From the NCBI RefSeq assembly GCF_009660225.1, contig NZ_CP045920.1:930001-994000 (forward strand): 64,000 nucleotides of DNA, written 5' to 3'. This document shows positions 1 through 9,367 of this stretch, in pieces (the stretch's first letter is position 1; each line of letters starts with the position of its first letter). Made by a program: the position numbers and the translations under genes. This DNA is from Pseudactinotalea sp. HY158 (GTDB taxonomy: Bacteria > Actinomycetota > Actinomycetes > Actinomycetales > Beutenbergiaceae). The notes under the pieces were generated by a model. It saw only the letters and a program-made list of their open reading frames with translations, was not told the DNA's origin and ran no database searches.

Positions 1-1
1 C

Positions 2-3000
2 ACGGCCGTGACGACGTCCGCGCGCCTGACACCCGTCGAGATCGCGGACCCCGGCGCACCGACGACCGGCTCGGCCGTCTGGATCCCGTCGGGAGACGTC
101 GCCTCCTCCGCCATGGTGCGCGTGCCGCGCGCGGGCACGCATCACGAGAACCTGCCGGAGGCGACTGTGCTGCGGATGCAGGCCGCCGCCGGCGAACACG
201 TCTCGAGCCAGCTCGCCGTCAGCGCCTTCGACGGACTCGAGCAGGTGAGCGCGCACGTGTCGGACCTGAGCTCGCCGGCGGGCACGATTCCCGCGGCCGC
301 GACCCGGGTGCGCTTCCCCTCCTATATCCCGGACCTGGTGGCCGGCGGGGTCGTGGCCGACCCGCTGACCGAGGCGGCGAGCGTCGACGTGCCCGCGGGC
401 CGCAACCAGGGAATCTGGTTCACGACGCTCGTTCCGGCCGGCACCGCGCCGGGCGGCTACACCGGCACGGTGACGGTCACGAGCGCCGGCGGCGAGCTCG
501 GCACGTGGCCGGTCCGGATCGACGTGGCCGACATGGCCCTGCGCCCGGTCGACGAGCGACCCTTCACCCTCGACATGTGGGCGCATCCGGACGCCGTGGC
601 GGACCACCTCGGGCTCGAGCCCTGGAGCGCCGAGCACCTGAGCGCGCTTACGCCCTACCTGCAGGATCTGGCCGACCACGGCCAGCGGATCGTCGACGTG
701 GCGATCGTCGATGATCCCTGGCTCATCTCCTCGGGCGGGGAATGGGTGCCGCAGACGCAGAGCCACTACCGCTCGAGCATCGAATGGCGATGGGACGGGG
801 AGGAGTGGAGCTTCGACTACGACGCCTTCGACGGCTACGTCGACCTGAACGCCTCGGTCGGCATCTCCGATGCGATCCACGTGTTCGCGATGCTCCAGTT
901 CCGCGACCGGGAGGTGCTCACCTACACCGACACCCGCACGGGCGAGCGCACCCAGGAGGTGGTCGACCGTTCGGGCGATCGCTACCGGGGTGCCTGGGGC
1001 GCGTTCCTCACCGACTTCCAGTCGCACCTCGAGGCACGGGGCTGGTTCGAGCGGACGCGCCTCGCCTTCGACGAGCGGCCCGTGGCGATCATGAACCAGG
1101 CCTTCGCCGTGATCGACGACGTCGCCCCCGCCTGGCGCGACAAGGTCGCCCTCGCCGCGAACTCGCTCGCCGAGGCCGATATCGCCGACTTCATCAGCTT
1201 CAACTACTCGTTCCTCGACAACGTGCCGGACGACCTCATCGCCCAGCGCGTCGAGGCGGGCGAGCCGACCCTGTTCTACACGTACTACGACCCGGTGCGC
1301 CCCAACACCGTGACCGCCTCACCGCCCGTGTCGACCCGCTCGCTCGGGTGGATCGTCGAGCAGCGCGGCCTCGACGGCTACCTGCGCTGGACCTACAACT
1401 CCTGGCCCGCGGACGTCTACTCCGATCCCGCCTACCGGTACGGCCAGGGCGACGAGTACATCGTCTACCCGGGGGAGGACGGGCCGATCTCCTCGATCCG
1501 GTGGGAGAACTTCCGCACCGGCCAGGAGGACGCCGAGGTGCTCGACCAGGCGGCCGCCCTCGGGGGCCGGGTCGCGGCCGTGACCGACGGCGCGCTCGCG
1601 AGCATCGACCCGCGGGCGGAGGGCACGCCCGAGGTCTGGGCCGCGATGCTCCAGGCGAAGGCGGATGTGCTCGACGCGGCCTCGAGTGCCGTGGGCGTGA
1701 GCGCGACCTCCGAGGACGTCGTCGGCCGCGGGGGCCCCGCGGACCTGCGAGTCGAGGTGACGGCCGGGGCCGAGGACCTGACCGGGCTGACCGTCGAACT
1801 CGACACCCTCGGTGGTGCCGCCGGGGCGGCGATCGACGTGCCCGCCGGCGAGACCGGCGGGTGGGACCTGACCGTCGACATCCCGGAATCGGCCCGCACG
1901 CTCATCGTGCTCTCCGGCCGGGTGCTCGACGCCGACGGGCAGGTCGTCGCCCACTTCACCGAGGTTCCCCTCGTCGGGGAACTCGTGAGCGCCGACGGCG
2001 AGATCATTGCCACGAAGTCGAACTCGCTCGACGCCTCCGAGCCCGTGATCCTCAGCGTGCCGGCCCGGAACCGATCGGCCGAGCCGCACGAGCTGACCCT
2101 CGCGCTCACCGACGGCGACTTCTGGCGCCTCGGTGAATCCGCGGTCACGCTGCCCGCCGGATTCGACGACGACCTGCTCATCGAGCTCTACCCCGACGGC
2201 GAGACCGGGTGGTCGACCGTGGGCGTCGCGCTGCTCGACGGCGAGGTGACCCTGGCCGCGGGCACGTTCGACCTCGTCTCCGGCGGCGTGCACGTCTCCG
2301 ACCTGGACTGGGTCTCCTCGACGAACGGGTGGGGTCCGGTGGAGCGGGACTCCTCCGTGGGCGAGGATGAGCCTGGGGACGGAGGGCCGCTCACCATCGG
2401 CGGCCGTGGCTACTCGAAGGGCCTCGGCGTGCACGCGGTCTCGACCGTCGTCATCGACGTGCCGGAGACGTGCACGACGTTCGTCTCGGACTACGGGATC
2501 GACGACGAGGTGGCCGGGGCGGCGAGCGTGACGTTCGAGCTGCTCGGCGACGGCGCACAACTGTGGGCCTCCGAGCTCGTGACCCCGGCGAGCGGGCGCC
2601 AGCGGGTGGCCCAGGACCTCACCGGCGTCGGGCAGCTGACCCTGCGGGTCGGCGACGGCGGCAACGGCGTGGGCCAGGACCACGCGGACTGGGCCGGCGC
2701 CCACCTCGCCTGCGACGTGCCGGATTCCGGTGGCGGTGATTCCGGCGGCGGCACGGATGCCGACGCCGACGGTGGCACTGACGGTGGCACCGACGCCGAT
2801 GGTGGTGCCGACGCGGGCGCCGACGTCGATGGTGGCACTGACGGTGGTGCCGACGTCGATGGTGGTGCGGACGCGGGTGCCGACGTCGATGGCGACGCAG
2901 ACGCGGGCGCCGACGTCGATGGTGGTGCGGACGCGGGCGCCGAGGTCGATGGCGACGCCGACGCGGGTGCCGAGGTCGAAGGTGGTTCGGACGCGAATGG

Positions 3001-3313
3001 CGCCGACGCGAATGGTGCCGGCGTCGACTCCGACGGTGGCTCGCATGGTGTCGACGGCTCGGCGGAGTCTGCAGCTGACGGTACCGACGGTACCGACGAT
3101 GCCGGCGCCGAGAGTGCGGCCGGCGCCGCAGCTGCCGACGGCCCGGGCGACACGGGCGGCGTCACGAATTCCGGCAGCTCGGTCGATGACGGTGCCGGCG
3201 GGACCGACACCATGCCCGAGACCGGGGCCTCCGGGACCACGACGATCCTGGTCTCCACGGCGCTACTCACGGCCGCCGGTGTCGTGCTGACTCGCCGAAC
3301 CAGGATGGAGTGA
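2..3313 (+). CDS. Wall-anchored DUF4091 / NPCBM glycan-active protein (5' end outside window)
   Basis: The reading frame is open to the window edge and has no signal peptide, so the N-terminus is missing. Numbering here is from the GTG at position 8. A beta-rich N-terminal region leads into an alpha/beta-barrel-like section ending in a DUF4091-type segment (about 460-515, with conserved GDEYIVYPG and SIRWENFRTGQED). Sandwich-like domains follow, then an NPCBM-type carbohydrate-binding module (about 760-902, containing SKGLGVHA). A long Asp/Gly/Ala repeat (about 907-1017) acts as a wall-spanning linker. The C-terminus is a sortase signal: MPETG near residue 1069, a hydrophobic stretch and an RRTRME tail. 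DUF4091 proteins are related to glycoside hydrolases; the substrate is unknown. It shares its anchoring design with the GH101 protein at 22.5-27.5 kb, so both probably act on host or environmental glycans at the cell surface. Confidence 0.85.
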   Translation, partial: TAVTTSARLTPVEIADPGAPTTGSAVWIPSGDVASSAMVRVPRAGTHHENLPEATVLRMQAAAGEHVSSQLAVSAFDGLEQVSAHVSDLSSPAGTIPAAATRVRFPSYIPDLVAGGVVADPLTEAASVDVPAGRNQGIWFTTLVPAGTAPGGYTGTVTVTSAGGELGTWPVRIDVADMALRPVDERPFTLDMWAHPDAVADHLGLEPWSAEHLSALTPYLQDLADHGQRIVDVAIVDDPWLISSGGEWVPQTQSHYRSSIEWRWDGEEWSFDYDAFDGYVDLNASVGISDAIHVFAMLQFRDREVLTYTDTRTGERTQEVVDRSGDRYRGAWGAFLTDFQSHLEARGWFERTRLAFDERPVAIMNQAFAVIDDVAPAWRDKVALAANSLAEADIADFISFNYSFLDNVPDDLIAQRVEAGEPTLFYTYYDPVRPNTVTASPPVSTRSLGWIVEQRGLDGYLRWTYNSWPADVYSDPAYRYGQGDEYIVYPGEDGPISSIRWENFRTGQEDAEVLDQAAALGGRVAAVTDGALASIDPRAEGTPEVWAAMLQAKADVLDAASSAVGVSATSEDVVGRGGPADLRVEVTAGAEDLTGLTVELDTLGGAAGAAIDVPAGETGGWDLTVDIPESARTLIVLSGRVLDADGQVVAHFTEVPLVGELVSADGEIIATKSNSLDASEPVILSVPARNRSAEPHELTLALTDGDFWRLGESAVTLPAGFDDDLLIELYPDGETGWSTVGVALLDGEVTLAAGTFDLVSGGVHVSDLDWVSSTNGWGPVERDSSVGEDEPGDGGPLTIGGRGYSKGLGVHAVSTVVIDVPETCTTFVSDYGIDDEVAGAASVTFELLGDGAQLWASELVTPASGRQRVAQDLTGVGQLTLRVGDGGNGVGQDHADWAGAHLACDVPDSGGGDSGGGTDADADGGTDGGTDADGGADAGADVDGGTDGGADVDGGADAGADVDGDADAGADVDGGADAGAEVDGDADAGAEVEGGSDANGADANGAGVDSDGGSHGVDGSAESAADGTDGTDDAGAESAAGAAAADGPGDTGGVTNSGSSVDDGAGGTDTMPETGASGTTTILVSTALLTAAGVVLTRRTRME
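2752..3006 (+). repeat. Asp/Gly/Ala-coding tandem repeat, wall-spanning linker
   Basis: In-frame imperfect repeats alternate units encoding GADVDG and GADAGA. They form the linker between the NPCBM module and the MPETG anchor. Copy number probably varies by slippage. Confidence 0.75.
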
Positions 3314-3454
3314 CTGCTCGCCACGCCGGCCTCGGCGATCAACTGAGCGGACGCGGCATTCTGTCGCGGTCGAGCGCCCCGACCTCGACGGAATCCCGCG
3401 TCCGCGGCGGGTGTCCTGCCCGCACGACGATGGCCGGCCTGCCATCATGACCCT

Positions 3455-4906
3455 GTGAACGATGTCAGCATCTGGGCGGTGTCGCTCCTTGCCGCCCACG
3501 TGCTCATCATCCTGTTCACCGCGTTCTCCATCTCGGCCAACCGCAAGCCGTCCTCGGCGCTCGCCTGGTTGCTCGTGGTCATCTTCGTGCCGCTGCTCGG
3601 CGTGGTGGCCTACCTGCTCATCGGCACCGCGAAGCTTCCGCAGGATCGCCGCGACAAGCAGCGGTTCATCACCGAGCTGATCATGGCCCGCACGCCCGGT
3701 GATCTCGGTGCCGCCGCGCGCAGCACCACCTGGCCCGACTGGTTCGGCACGCTCGTCACCCTGAACCGCACCCTCGGCGCGCTGCCGATGCTGCCGAACA
3801 ACCACGCCGAGCTCCTCACGGACTACAAGGGCATGATCGCCCGCATGGTCGACGACATCGACCGGGCCGAGAAGTACGTACACGTCGAGTTCTTCATCCT
3901 CGTGTGCGACGAGACCACGGCCCCGTTCTTCGACGCCCTCGCCCGGGCCCGGGAGCGCGGTGTCACGGTGCGGGTGCTGACCGATCACCTCTCCCAGCTG
4001 ACCTACCCGTTCCGGCGGCGCACCGCCGAGCGGCTGGCGCGAATGGGCGCCGAATACCACGCGATGCTCCCGATCAGCCCGATCCGAAGCGGCCGCCGGC
4101 TCGATCTGCGAAACCACCGCAAGCTCGTGGTGATCGACGGACTCATCGGCCACACCGGGTCGATGAACCTCATCGCCGACCACTATCACAAGCGCACCGC
4201 GCTGCGCCGCGGCCTGCACTGGCGCGAGCTCATGATGCGCCTGCAGGGCCCGGTCGTGCGCGAGCTCGACGCCGTGTTCGCCACCGACTGGTACAGCGAG
4301 ACCGACGAGCTGCTCCCGCTCGACTACACCGAACTACCCGAGACCGGCCCGGGCGCACTCGATGCCCAGGTGCTCCCGAGCGGGCCGAGCTTCGAGGCCG
4401 ACAACAACCTCAAGCTCTTCGCGGCCGCGCTGCACAACGCCCGCCGCCGGGTGAGCGTGACCAGCCCCTACTTCGTGCCGGACCAGAGCGTGCTCGACGC
4501 GATGGTCACGGCCGCCCACCGGGGCCTGGAGGTGGAGCTCTTCGTGGCCGCCTCGAGTGACCAGTTCATGGTCTATCACGCCCAACGCTCCTATTACGAG
4601 GAACTCCTGCGCGCGGGAGTGCGGATCTTCCTGTACCACGCGCCCACGGTGCTGCACGCGAAGCACATCAGCCTCGACGACGAGGTGGCGATCATCGGCA
4701 CCAGCAACATGGACGAACGCTCCCTCAGCCTCCACATGGAGCTCATGGTCATGTTCTCGGGGGAGTCGATCGTGGCCGACCTGCGGGCGGTCGAGGACGA
4801 CTACCGCGCTCGCAGCCGGGAGCTCCACCTCGAGGAGTGGCTCGCCCGGCCCTACCGCGAACAATGGCTCGACAACGTCATGCGGCTCACGTCGGCCCTC
4901 ATGTGA
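3455..4906 (+). CDS. cls: Cardiolipin synthase (two PLDc domains)
   Basis: This 483-residue membrane enzyme should transfer a phosphatidyl group to phosphatidylglycerol (or use CDP-diacylglycerol) to form cardiolipin at the cytoplasmic membrane. Two N-terminal membrane segments (about 8-27 and 36-57) form the PLDc_N region. Two HKD catalytic motifs follow: H221-x-K223-x4-D228 in HRKLVVID, and H401-x-K403-x4-D408 in HAKHISLD, each with a downstream GS/GTSN element. The length matches bacterial Cls. The start is a GTG about 140 bp after the preceding gene. It converges on the MscS gene 36 bp downstream. All catalytic residues are present, so it should be active. Confidence 0.95.
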   Translation: MNDVSIWAVSLLAAHVLIILFTAFSISANRKPSSALAWLLVVIFVPLLGVVAYLLIGTAKLPQDRRDKQRFITELIMARTPGDLGAAARSTTWPDWFGTLVTLNRTLGALPMLPNNHAELLTDYKGMIARMVDDIDRAEKYVHVEFFILVCDETTAPFFDALARARERGVTVRVLTDHLSQLTYPFRRRTAERLARMGAEYHAMLPISPIRSGRRLDLRNHRKLVVIDGLIGHTGSMNLIADHYHKRTALRRGLHWRELMMRLQGPVVRELDAVFATDWYSETDELLPLDYTELPETGPGALDAQVLPSGPSFEADNNLKLFAAALHNARRRVSVTSPYFVPDQSVLDAMVTAAHRGLEVELFVAASSDQFMVYHAQRSYYEELLRAGVRIFLYHAPTVLHAKHISLDDEVAIIGTSNMDERSLSLHMELMVMFSGESIVADLRAVEDDYRARSRELHLEEWLARPYREQWLDNVMRLTSALM

Positions 4907-4942
4907 GCGACCGGTTGCCGGGGCCGGCCGGAGGCGAGCGGC

Positions 4943-5995
4943 CTACGCGGGCCGGGCTGCGTCGTCCCCACTCATGAGCACGCGCTGGGTGGGCAACGCC
5001 TCGGGATTGTGCTCGCGCAGCCACGTGGCCAGACCCTCCCGGACGTCGCAGCGCAGCACCCAGTCGTCGTCGGTGTTCGCGGTGCTCACGGTGGCGCGCA
5101 CGGTGAGCCGGTCGGTGGCGGAGTCGGTCACCCGCACCCCGCGCGAGCGCCCGTCCCACAGGCCGCTCGCGTCGACGAGCCGGTCGAACTCGGCGCGGAA
5201 GCCGGCCAGATCCACCCGCCAGTCGAGCGAGAAGTAGATGAGCCCGGTGAGCGACTCGTCGTCGCGGCTCCAGTTGATGAACGGGGTCGTGGTGAAGAAC
5301 GTCGACGGCAACACCTTGTGCTGGCCGGTCCAGATGTTCACGACCACGTACGTCAGGGTGATGTCCTCGACCGTCGCCCACGTTCCGTCGACCTCGACGA
5401 TGTCGCCGATGCGGATGGCGTCGGTGAAGGCGAGCTGGATGCCCGCGAACAGGTTGCCGAGCGAGCTCTGCGCGGCGATGCCCAGAACCACCGACAGCAG
5501 CCCGGCCGAGGCGAGGATCGTCGTCCCGATCTGTTCGACGCCGGGGAACGTGAGCAGCACGAGCGCGGCGCCGACGACCACGAACGCGGCGTTGACGATC
5601 CGGCGGATGAGCTGCATCTGGGTCTGGGCGCGGCGGGCGGCGCGCGCGTCGCCGGCCATGCGGGCCACCACCCGGTACTGGGCGTGGGCGAGCCAGACGA
5701 GCACGAACACCGCCACGAGCCAGACGGCGCAGACGATGATCGCGATGAGCAGCACGTGCATGCCGATGTCGCGGAGGGTCGAGGGATCGGTCAGTCCGCC
5801 GAAACCGATCCGCAGCGCGGTGGTGAGCAGCAGGCCGGCGACCGGCCGACGAATGCGCCGCCATGCCCGGTCGATGGCCACCGTGCGCCGCCCGATCCGC
5901 CGCAGCACGAGGTTGACCACGAGGAGCAGGACGAGCGCCGCCACGACCGAGGAGGCGAGCACGATGATCCAGTTGAGGGTCGGTCCGAGATCCAT
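4943..5995 (-). CDS. MscS-family mechanosensitive ion channel
   Basis: This 350-residue small-conductance mechanosensitive channel relieves osmotic pressure. Hydrophobic segments near 8-30, 65-90 and 125-150 precede the pore helix and beta domain signature (LGIAAQSSLGNLFAGIQ followed by RIGDIVEVDGTWATVEDI). The C-terminal alpha/beta vestibule ends near residue 345. The ATG at 5995 places the first membrane helix right after a short N-terminus. It is transcribed divergently from the P450 gene and convergently with cls. The actinobacterial YnaI/YbdG-like shortened form is likely. Confidence 0.93.
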   Translation of the reverse strand: MDLGPTLNWIIVLASSVVAALVLLLVVNLVLRRIGRRTVAIDRAWRRIRRPVAGLLLTTALRIGFGGLTDPSTLRDIGMHVLLIAIIVCAVWLVAVFVLVWLAHAQYRVVARMAGDARAARRAQTQMQLIRRIVNAAFVVVGAALVLLTFPGVEQIGTTILASAGLLSVVLGIAAQSSLGNLFAGIQLAFTDAIRIGDIVEVDGTWATVEDITLTYVVVNIWTGQHKVLPSTFFTTTPFINWSRDDESLTGLIYFSLDWRVDLAGFRAEFDRLVDASGLWDGRSRGVRVTDSATDRLTVRATVSTANTDDDWVLRCDVREGLATWLREHNPEALPTQRVLMSGDDAARPA

Positions 5996-6111
5996 GCCCC
6001 TGGTCTAACACACGAGGCCGCCGGGCGCCGAACTGTGAACGCCCACACATAACGGACCGCGGTGACGCCTGGATCACGGCGGAAACCCGGTCGGCACGGC
6101 ATGATCGTATG

Positions 6112-6118
6112 AAGGAGG
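6112..6118 (+). promoter_or_regulatory. Shine-Dalgarno AAGGAGG that fixes the P450 start
   Basis: A full AAGGAGG lies 5 nt before the ATG at 6124. It overlaps the in-frame ATG at 6109, so the upstream ATG is unlikely to be used. Confidence 0.8.
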
Positions 6119-6123
6119 ATGCC

Positions 6124-7269
6124 ATGCAGCTCGATGCCCAGACCGAGGATCCGCGCGTGAGTTACGACGAGCGACGTTCCCGGTGTCCGGTCTCCCGCGA
6201 CTCCGCCGGGTCGTGGACGCTCTATCGTCATGACGACGTGCGCTCGGCCGCCCTCGACGACGTCGCCTTCTCGAGCGCCACCTCGCGCTTCCTGCAGGTG
6301 CCCAACGGGATGGACGGCGCCGAACACGACCTCTTCCGGGCGCTGACCGACCGGTACTTCGAGCCCCGCCGGCTCGCCGCGCTCGAGCCCGTGCTCGCCG
6401 ACGTTGCCGAGGACATCGTGGCCGCGACCCTCGGGGCACCGACGCAGCCCGAGGCGGCCGCCGACGCCGTGGAGCTCGGGGCGCGATTCGCGGTGCGGTC
6501 CGCCTGCGACTGGCTCGGCTGGCCCCGCACGCACGAGCGCGAGCTGCTCGACTGGGTCGCGGCGAACCGGGAGGCGAGCCGGTCCGGCGACCTGACCGCC
6601 ACCTCCGCCGTGGCCACCTGGTACACGAACATCATCCGCTCCCAGACCGACGAGCGCCGGGCGCTGGGGGAGCGGGCTCCCGCGGACGTGACGACCGAAC
6701 TCCTGGGCGACGACTTCCTCGGCCGGGCGCTCACCGACGAGGAGATCACCTCGATCCTGCGCAACTGGACCGGCGGCGACCTCTCGAGCATGGCGCTGTG
6801 CATCGGGGTCGTGCTGGCATACCTGGCCGATCATCCACAGCTGCAGGCGCGGATGCGGGCCGGCGTGAGCGAGGTGGAGTTCAACGCGATCCTCGACGAG
6901 ATCCTGCGCATCGACAATCCGTTCACCTCGAACCGGCGGGTGACCACGCGCGAGGTGGCCCTCGGCGACGAACGGATCCCCGCCGGGGACCGGGTGGTGC
7001 TCAACTGGACCGCAGCGAACCGGGACCCGGAGGCCTTCGGCGACCCGGACGCGTTCAGCCCCTATCTCAACGCCCCGAAGAACCTCGTGTACGGCATCGG
7101 GAGGCACGTGTGCCCCGGCCGGGCGCTGGCCACGATGCAGTTGCGGCTGCTGACCGAGGCGGTGCTCTACCGCACGGCCGAGATCCTGCCGGATCCGGAC
7201 CGCGACCGGGAGCGGGAGCAGCCGCCGGCCGGTGGATACGCGCGGGTGCCGATCGTGCTGCGCCGGTAG
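6124..7269 (+). CDS. Cytochrome P450
   Basis: This 381-residue soluble bacterial P450 (haem-thiolate monooxygenase) is of the CYP105/CYP107-like length class. The I-helix region has GGDLSSMA in place of the usual A-G-x-D/E-T-T. The ExxR pair is in DEILRIDN, and the haem loop is GIGRHVCPGRALA with axial Cys330. The start is set by a perfect AAGGAGG 5 nt upstream. No ferredoxin or ferredoxin reductase gene is nearby, so redox partners must come from elsewhere. The changed I-helix (no acidic-Thr pair) resembles peroxygenase-like or atypical P450s, but this is inference. The substrate is unknown; the flanking genes give no pathway hint. Confidence 0.92.
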   Translation: MQLDAQTEDPRVSYDERRSRCPVSRDSAGSWTLYRHDDVRSAALDDVAFSSATSRFLQVPNGMDGAEHDLFRALTDRYFEPRRLAALEPVLADVAEDIVAATLGAPTQPEAAADAVELGARFAVRSACDWLGWPRTHERELLDWVAANREASRSGDLTATSAVATWYTNIIRSQTDERRALGERAPADVTTELLGDDFLGRALTDEEITSILRNWTGGDLSSMALCIGVVLAYLADHPQLQARMRAGVSEVEFNAILDEILRIDNPFTSNRRVTTREVALGDERIPAGDRVVLNWTAANRDPEAFGDPDAFSPYLNAPKNLVYGIGRHVCPGRALATMQLRLLTEAVLYRTAEILPDPDRDREREQPPAGGYARVPIVLRR

Positions 7270-7276
7270 GCCTGAG

Positions 7277-7292
7277 CCCGCGGGCCCGCGGG
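7277..7292 (+). terminator. Tandem GC palindrome after P450, possible terminator
   Basis: Two adjacent copies of CCCGCGGG form a 16-bp self-complementary block 8 bp after the P450 stop, between convergent genes. There is no U-tract, as is common in actinobacteria. Confidence 0.35.
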
Positions 7293-7354
7293 GGAGGAAC
7301 GACCGCCGCGGTGATCGAACGGTCCCACCGGCCGTCGTTGCAGCGCCGCCGGGT

Positions 7355-8236
7355 TCAGCGGACGATGACGGCGCCGGTCTCGAGCCCGTTCGGCGTCTCC
7401 CGCCGGGCCGGCCCGACCTGCTCCCAGCCACCGCCCGCACGTTCCCACCGCAGGGAGCTCACCTGCACGGACTCGACGCCGGTCTCCGCAGCGGTGGCGA
7501 CGGCCCACTGGCCCAGGGCCCACGCCGCCCGCTCGGAGCCGGCCGCGAGCCGGATCTCGCCCCCGAGGGCCGAGGAGATCACGGCATCGGGCTGGTCCCG
7601 GTCGAGGAGGGCCGTGAACCGCGGATGCTCGTCCCCGGCGGCCGGGGTGCGAGCCTCCGGCAGGTGGCACGACAGCGCGCGCGGGCTCGCGCCGGTCAGC
7701 GCATCCGTCAGCGCGGCCGCGAGCGGCTCGTGCTGGGCGTACAGATCCGGGAAGGCCGAGCGCTGGACCGCCTGCGCGGCCTCGGTCAGCGGCACCTCGA
7801 GGTAGTCCGGCACCTCGACGAGCCGGTCGTAGAAGAGGCCGGCGGCGTAGCGCGGATCCTGCACCTGTTCGGGCGATCCCCAGCCCTGGGAGGGGCGCTG
7901 CTGGAACAGCCCGAGGGAGTCCCGGTCGCCGTGGTCGAGATTGCGCAGCGAGGACTCCTGCATCGCCGTGGCCACCGCGATGGTCAGGGCGCGCTCCGGG
8001 AGGTCCCGGCCCGCGCCCACGGCCACGATGAGGGCCGCCGAGCCGGCCTGTTCCGCCGAGAGGGAGAACGTGTGGTCGCCGTCGTCGACCCGGCACCCCG
8101 CCCCGGCCGGTGCCGGACGTTCGAGCGCATCGAGCACCATGACCACGGTGAAGACCGCTCCGATGAGCAGGAGGATGAGCAGGACGGTGAGGATGAGCGC
8201 GCCGCCGCGGGGGCGCTCCCCGGACTGCCGGTTCAT
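7355..8236 (-). CDS. Membrane-anchored lysozyme/transglycosylase-like protein
   Basis: This 293-residue protein has one N-terminal membrane helix (about 14-36) after a short basic cytoplasmic tail. The extracellular part has a goose-lysozyme/SLT-like segment, AMQESSLRNL...DSLGLFQQRPSQGWG (about 85-115), in which the Glu would be catalytic. Proteins with this motif are common in actinobacteria and are usually called hypothetical or transglycosylase-like. The ATG at 8236 overlaps the dapD stop (ATGA), so the two genes are translationally coupled. Peptidoglycan remodelling at the membrane surface is inferred. Coupling to diaminopimelate synthesis would fit a cell-wall role. Confidence 0.75.
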   Translation of the reverse strand: MNRQSGERPRGGALILTVLLILLLIGAVFTVVMVLDALERPAPAGAGCRVDDGDHTFSLSAEQAGSAALIVAVGAGRDLPERALTIAVATAMQESSLRNLDHGDRDSLGLFQQRPSQGWGSPEQVQDPRYAAGLFYDRLVEVPDYLEVPLTEAAQAVQRSAFPDLYAQHEPLAAALTDALTGASPRALSCHLPEARTPAAGDEHPRFTALLDRDQPDAVISSALGGEIRLAAGSERAAWALGQWAVATAAETGVESVQVSSLRWERAGGGWEQVGPARRETPNGLETGAVIVR

Positions 8237-9285
8237 TCGTTCCCGGGCGTCGAGGGACGCTCGTCGCGTTCGAAGGCCTCGACCACGCCGGTGGTCGAAT
8301 TGCGGCGGAACAGCAGCCGCTCCTCGCCGGAGAGCTCGCGTGCGGCGACGATCCGCGGATGCGGGTGGGCCGCGGTGCGCAGGGTGACCTTTGTTCCCGC
8401 GGTCACGTACAGCCCGGCCTCGACCACGCAGTCGTCGCCGAGGGAGATGCCCACGCCGGCGTTCGCGCCCAGGAGGCACCGCCGTCCGATCGTGACGAGC
8501 TGCGCCGCTCCCTCCTCGGCGCCGATGATCGAGGCGCTCCCGCCGATCTCGGTGTCGCGGTCGACGGTCACCCCGTAGTTCACGCGGCCCTGGATGTGCG
8601 CGGCGCCGACCGAACCGGCGTTGTAGTCGACGAAGCCCTCCGCCCGCACCACCGTGCCCGGTGCGAGGTGCGCGCCGAGGCGTACCCGGTCCGCCACCTC
8701 GATGCGCACGTCCGAGGGCGCCACGAAGTCGGTCATCCGCGGAAACCGGGCGACCCCGAACACCACCGGCGCGACTCCCTTGCCCGCGATCCGCAGCCGC
8801 AGGCGCGTGTCCTCGAAGTCGGCGAGCTCGCACGCCCCCACGGAGGTCCACACGTTGACGGGAAGGACCTCCTCGAGCCCGCCCAGCTCCGCTTCGCCCG
8901 GCGCGATGTCGCGGTGGGAGAGCAGGTGGAGGCGCAGGTAGGCATCGGCCGTGTCCGCGGGGGGCGCGGCGAGATCGATCTGCGTGTGGACGACGCCCAG
9001 GTGCGTTCGGCGTGCGGGATCCGTCGTGCGTAGCGATGCGAGGTCGGCGGGCACCCCGTAGGGTCCGGCGAGCCGGGCCGGCATCCGGCCCAGGCCCAGC
9101 TCCGGATACCAGACCTCGAGCGTCGTGCCCCGGGCGGAGACGGTGGCCAGCCCGACCCCCCAGGCGGGCCGCACCGCCGGCCGCACCGCCGGGCGCACCG
9201 CGGGATGGACGGCGGGGTCCGACGTGGGGTCCACGGCGGAGGCTGTCGTGGGCTCCGCGGTGGGGCGGGAGGCGGACGGGTTCAT
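8233..9285 (-). CDS. dapD: 2,3,4,5-tetrahydropyridine-2,6-dicarboxylate N-succinyltransferase
   Basis: This lysine/diaminopimelate pathway enzyme succinylates tetrahydrodipicolinate. At 350 residues it matches the actinobacterial type-2 DapD: an N-terminal GVGLATVSARG segment, a middle VNVWTSVGACE region, then a left-handed beta-helix of hexapeptide repeats (about 200-310: GTVVRAEGFVDYNAGSVG, HIQGRVNYGV, ADA-like GGSASIIGA) and a C-terminal VVEAFERDE tail. The usual N-terminus begins close to GVGLATVS. Here about 42 extra residues precede it, made largely of a tandem PAVRPAVRPA repeat. The start may therefore lie further downstream, or the extension may be lineage-specific. It is coupled to the downstream lysozyme-like gene by ATGA overlap. 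Confidence 0.92.
   Translation of the reverse strand: MNPSASRPTAEPTTASAVDPTSDPAVHPAVRPAVRPAVRPAWGVGLATVSARGTTLEVWYPELGLGRMPARLAGPYGVPADLASLRTTDPARRTHLGVVHTQIDLAAPPADTADAYLRLHLLSHRDIAPGEAELGGLEEVLPVNVWTSVGACELADFEDTRLRLRIAGKGVAPVVFGVARFPRMTDFVAPSDVRIEVADRVRLGAHLAPGTVVRAEGFVDYNAGSVGAAHIQGRVNYGVTVDRDTEIGGSASIIGAEEGAAQLVTIGRRCLLGANAGVGISLGDDCVVEAGLYVTAGTKVTLRTAAHPHPRIVAARELSGEERLLFRRNSTTGVVEAFERDERPSTPGNE
9164..9211. repeat. 12-bp tandem repeat in dapD 5' region
   Basis: Four 12-bp units (consensus GCCGGCCGCACC, the last one diverged) lie in frame and encode the (P-A-V-R) repeats at the DapD N-terminus. Confidence 0.8.
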
Positions 9286-9367
9286 GGCACCAGGGTACGC
9301 GGGATGCGATCGGCCGGGCCTCTCCCGCGGCGCCGACCGGGGAAGATCATGCGCCCGGGCGACCGGA

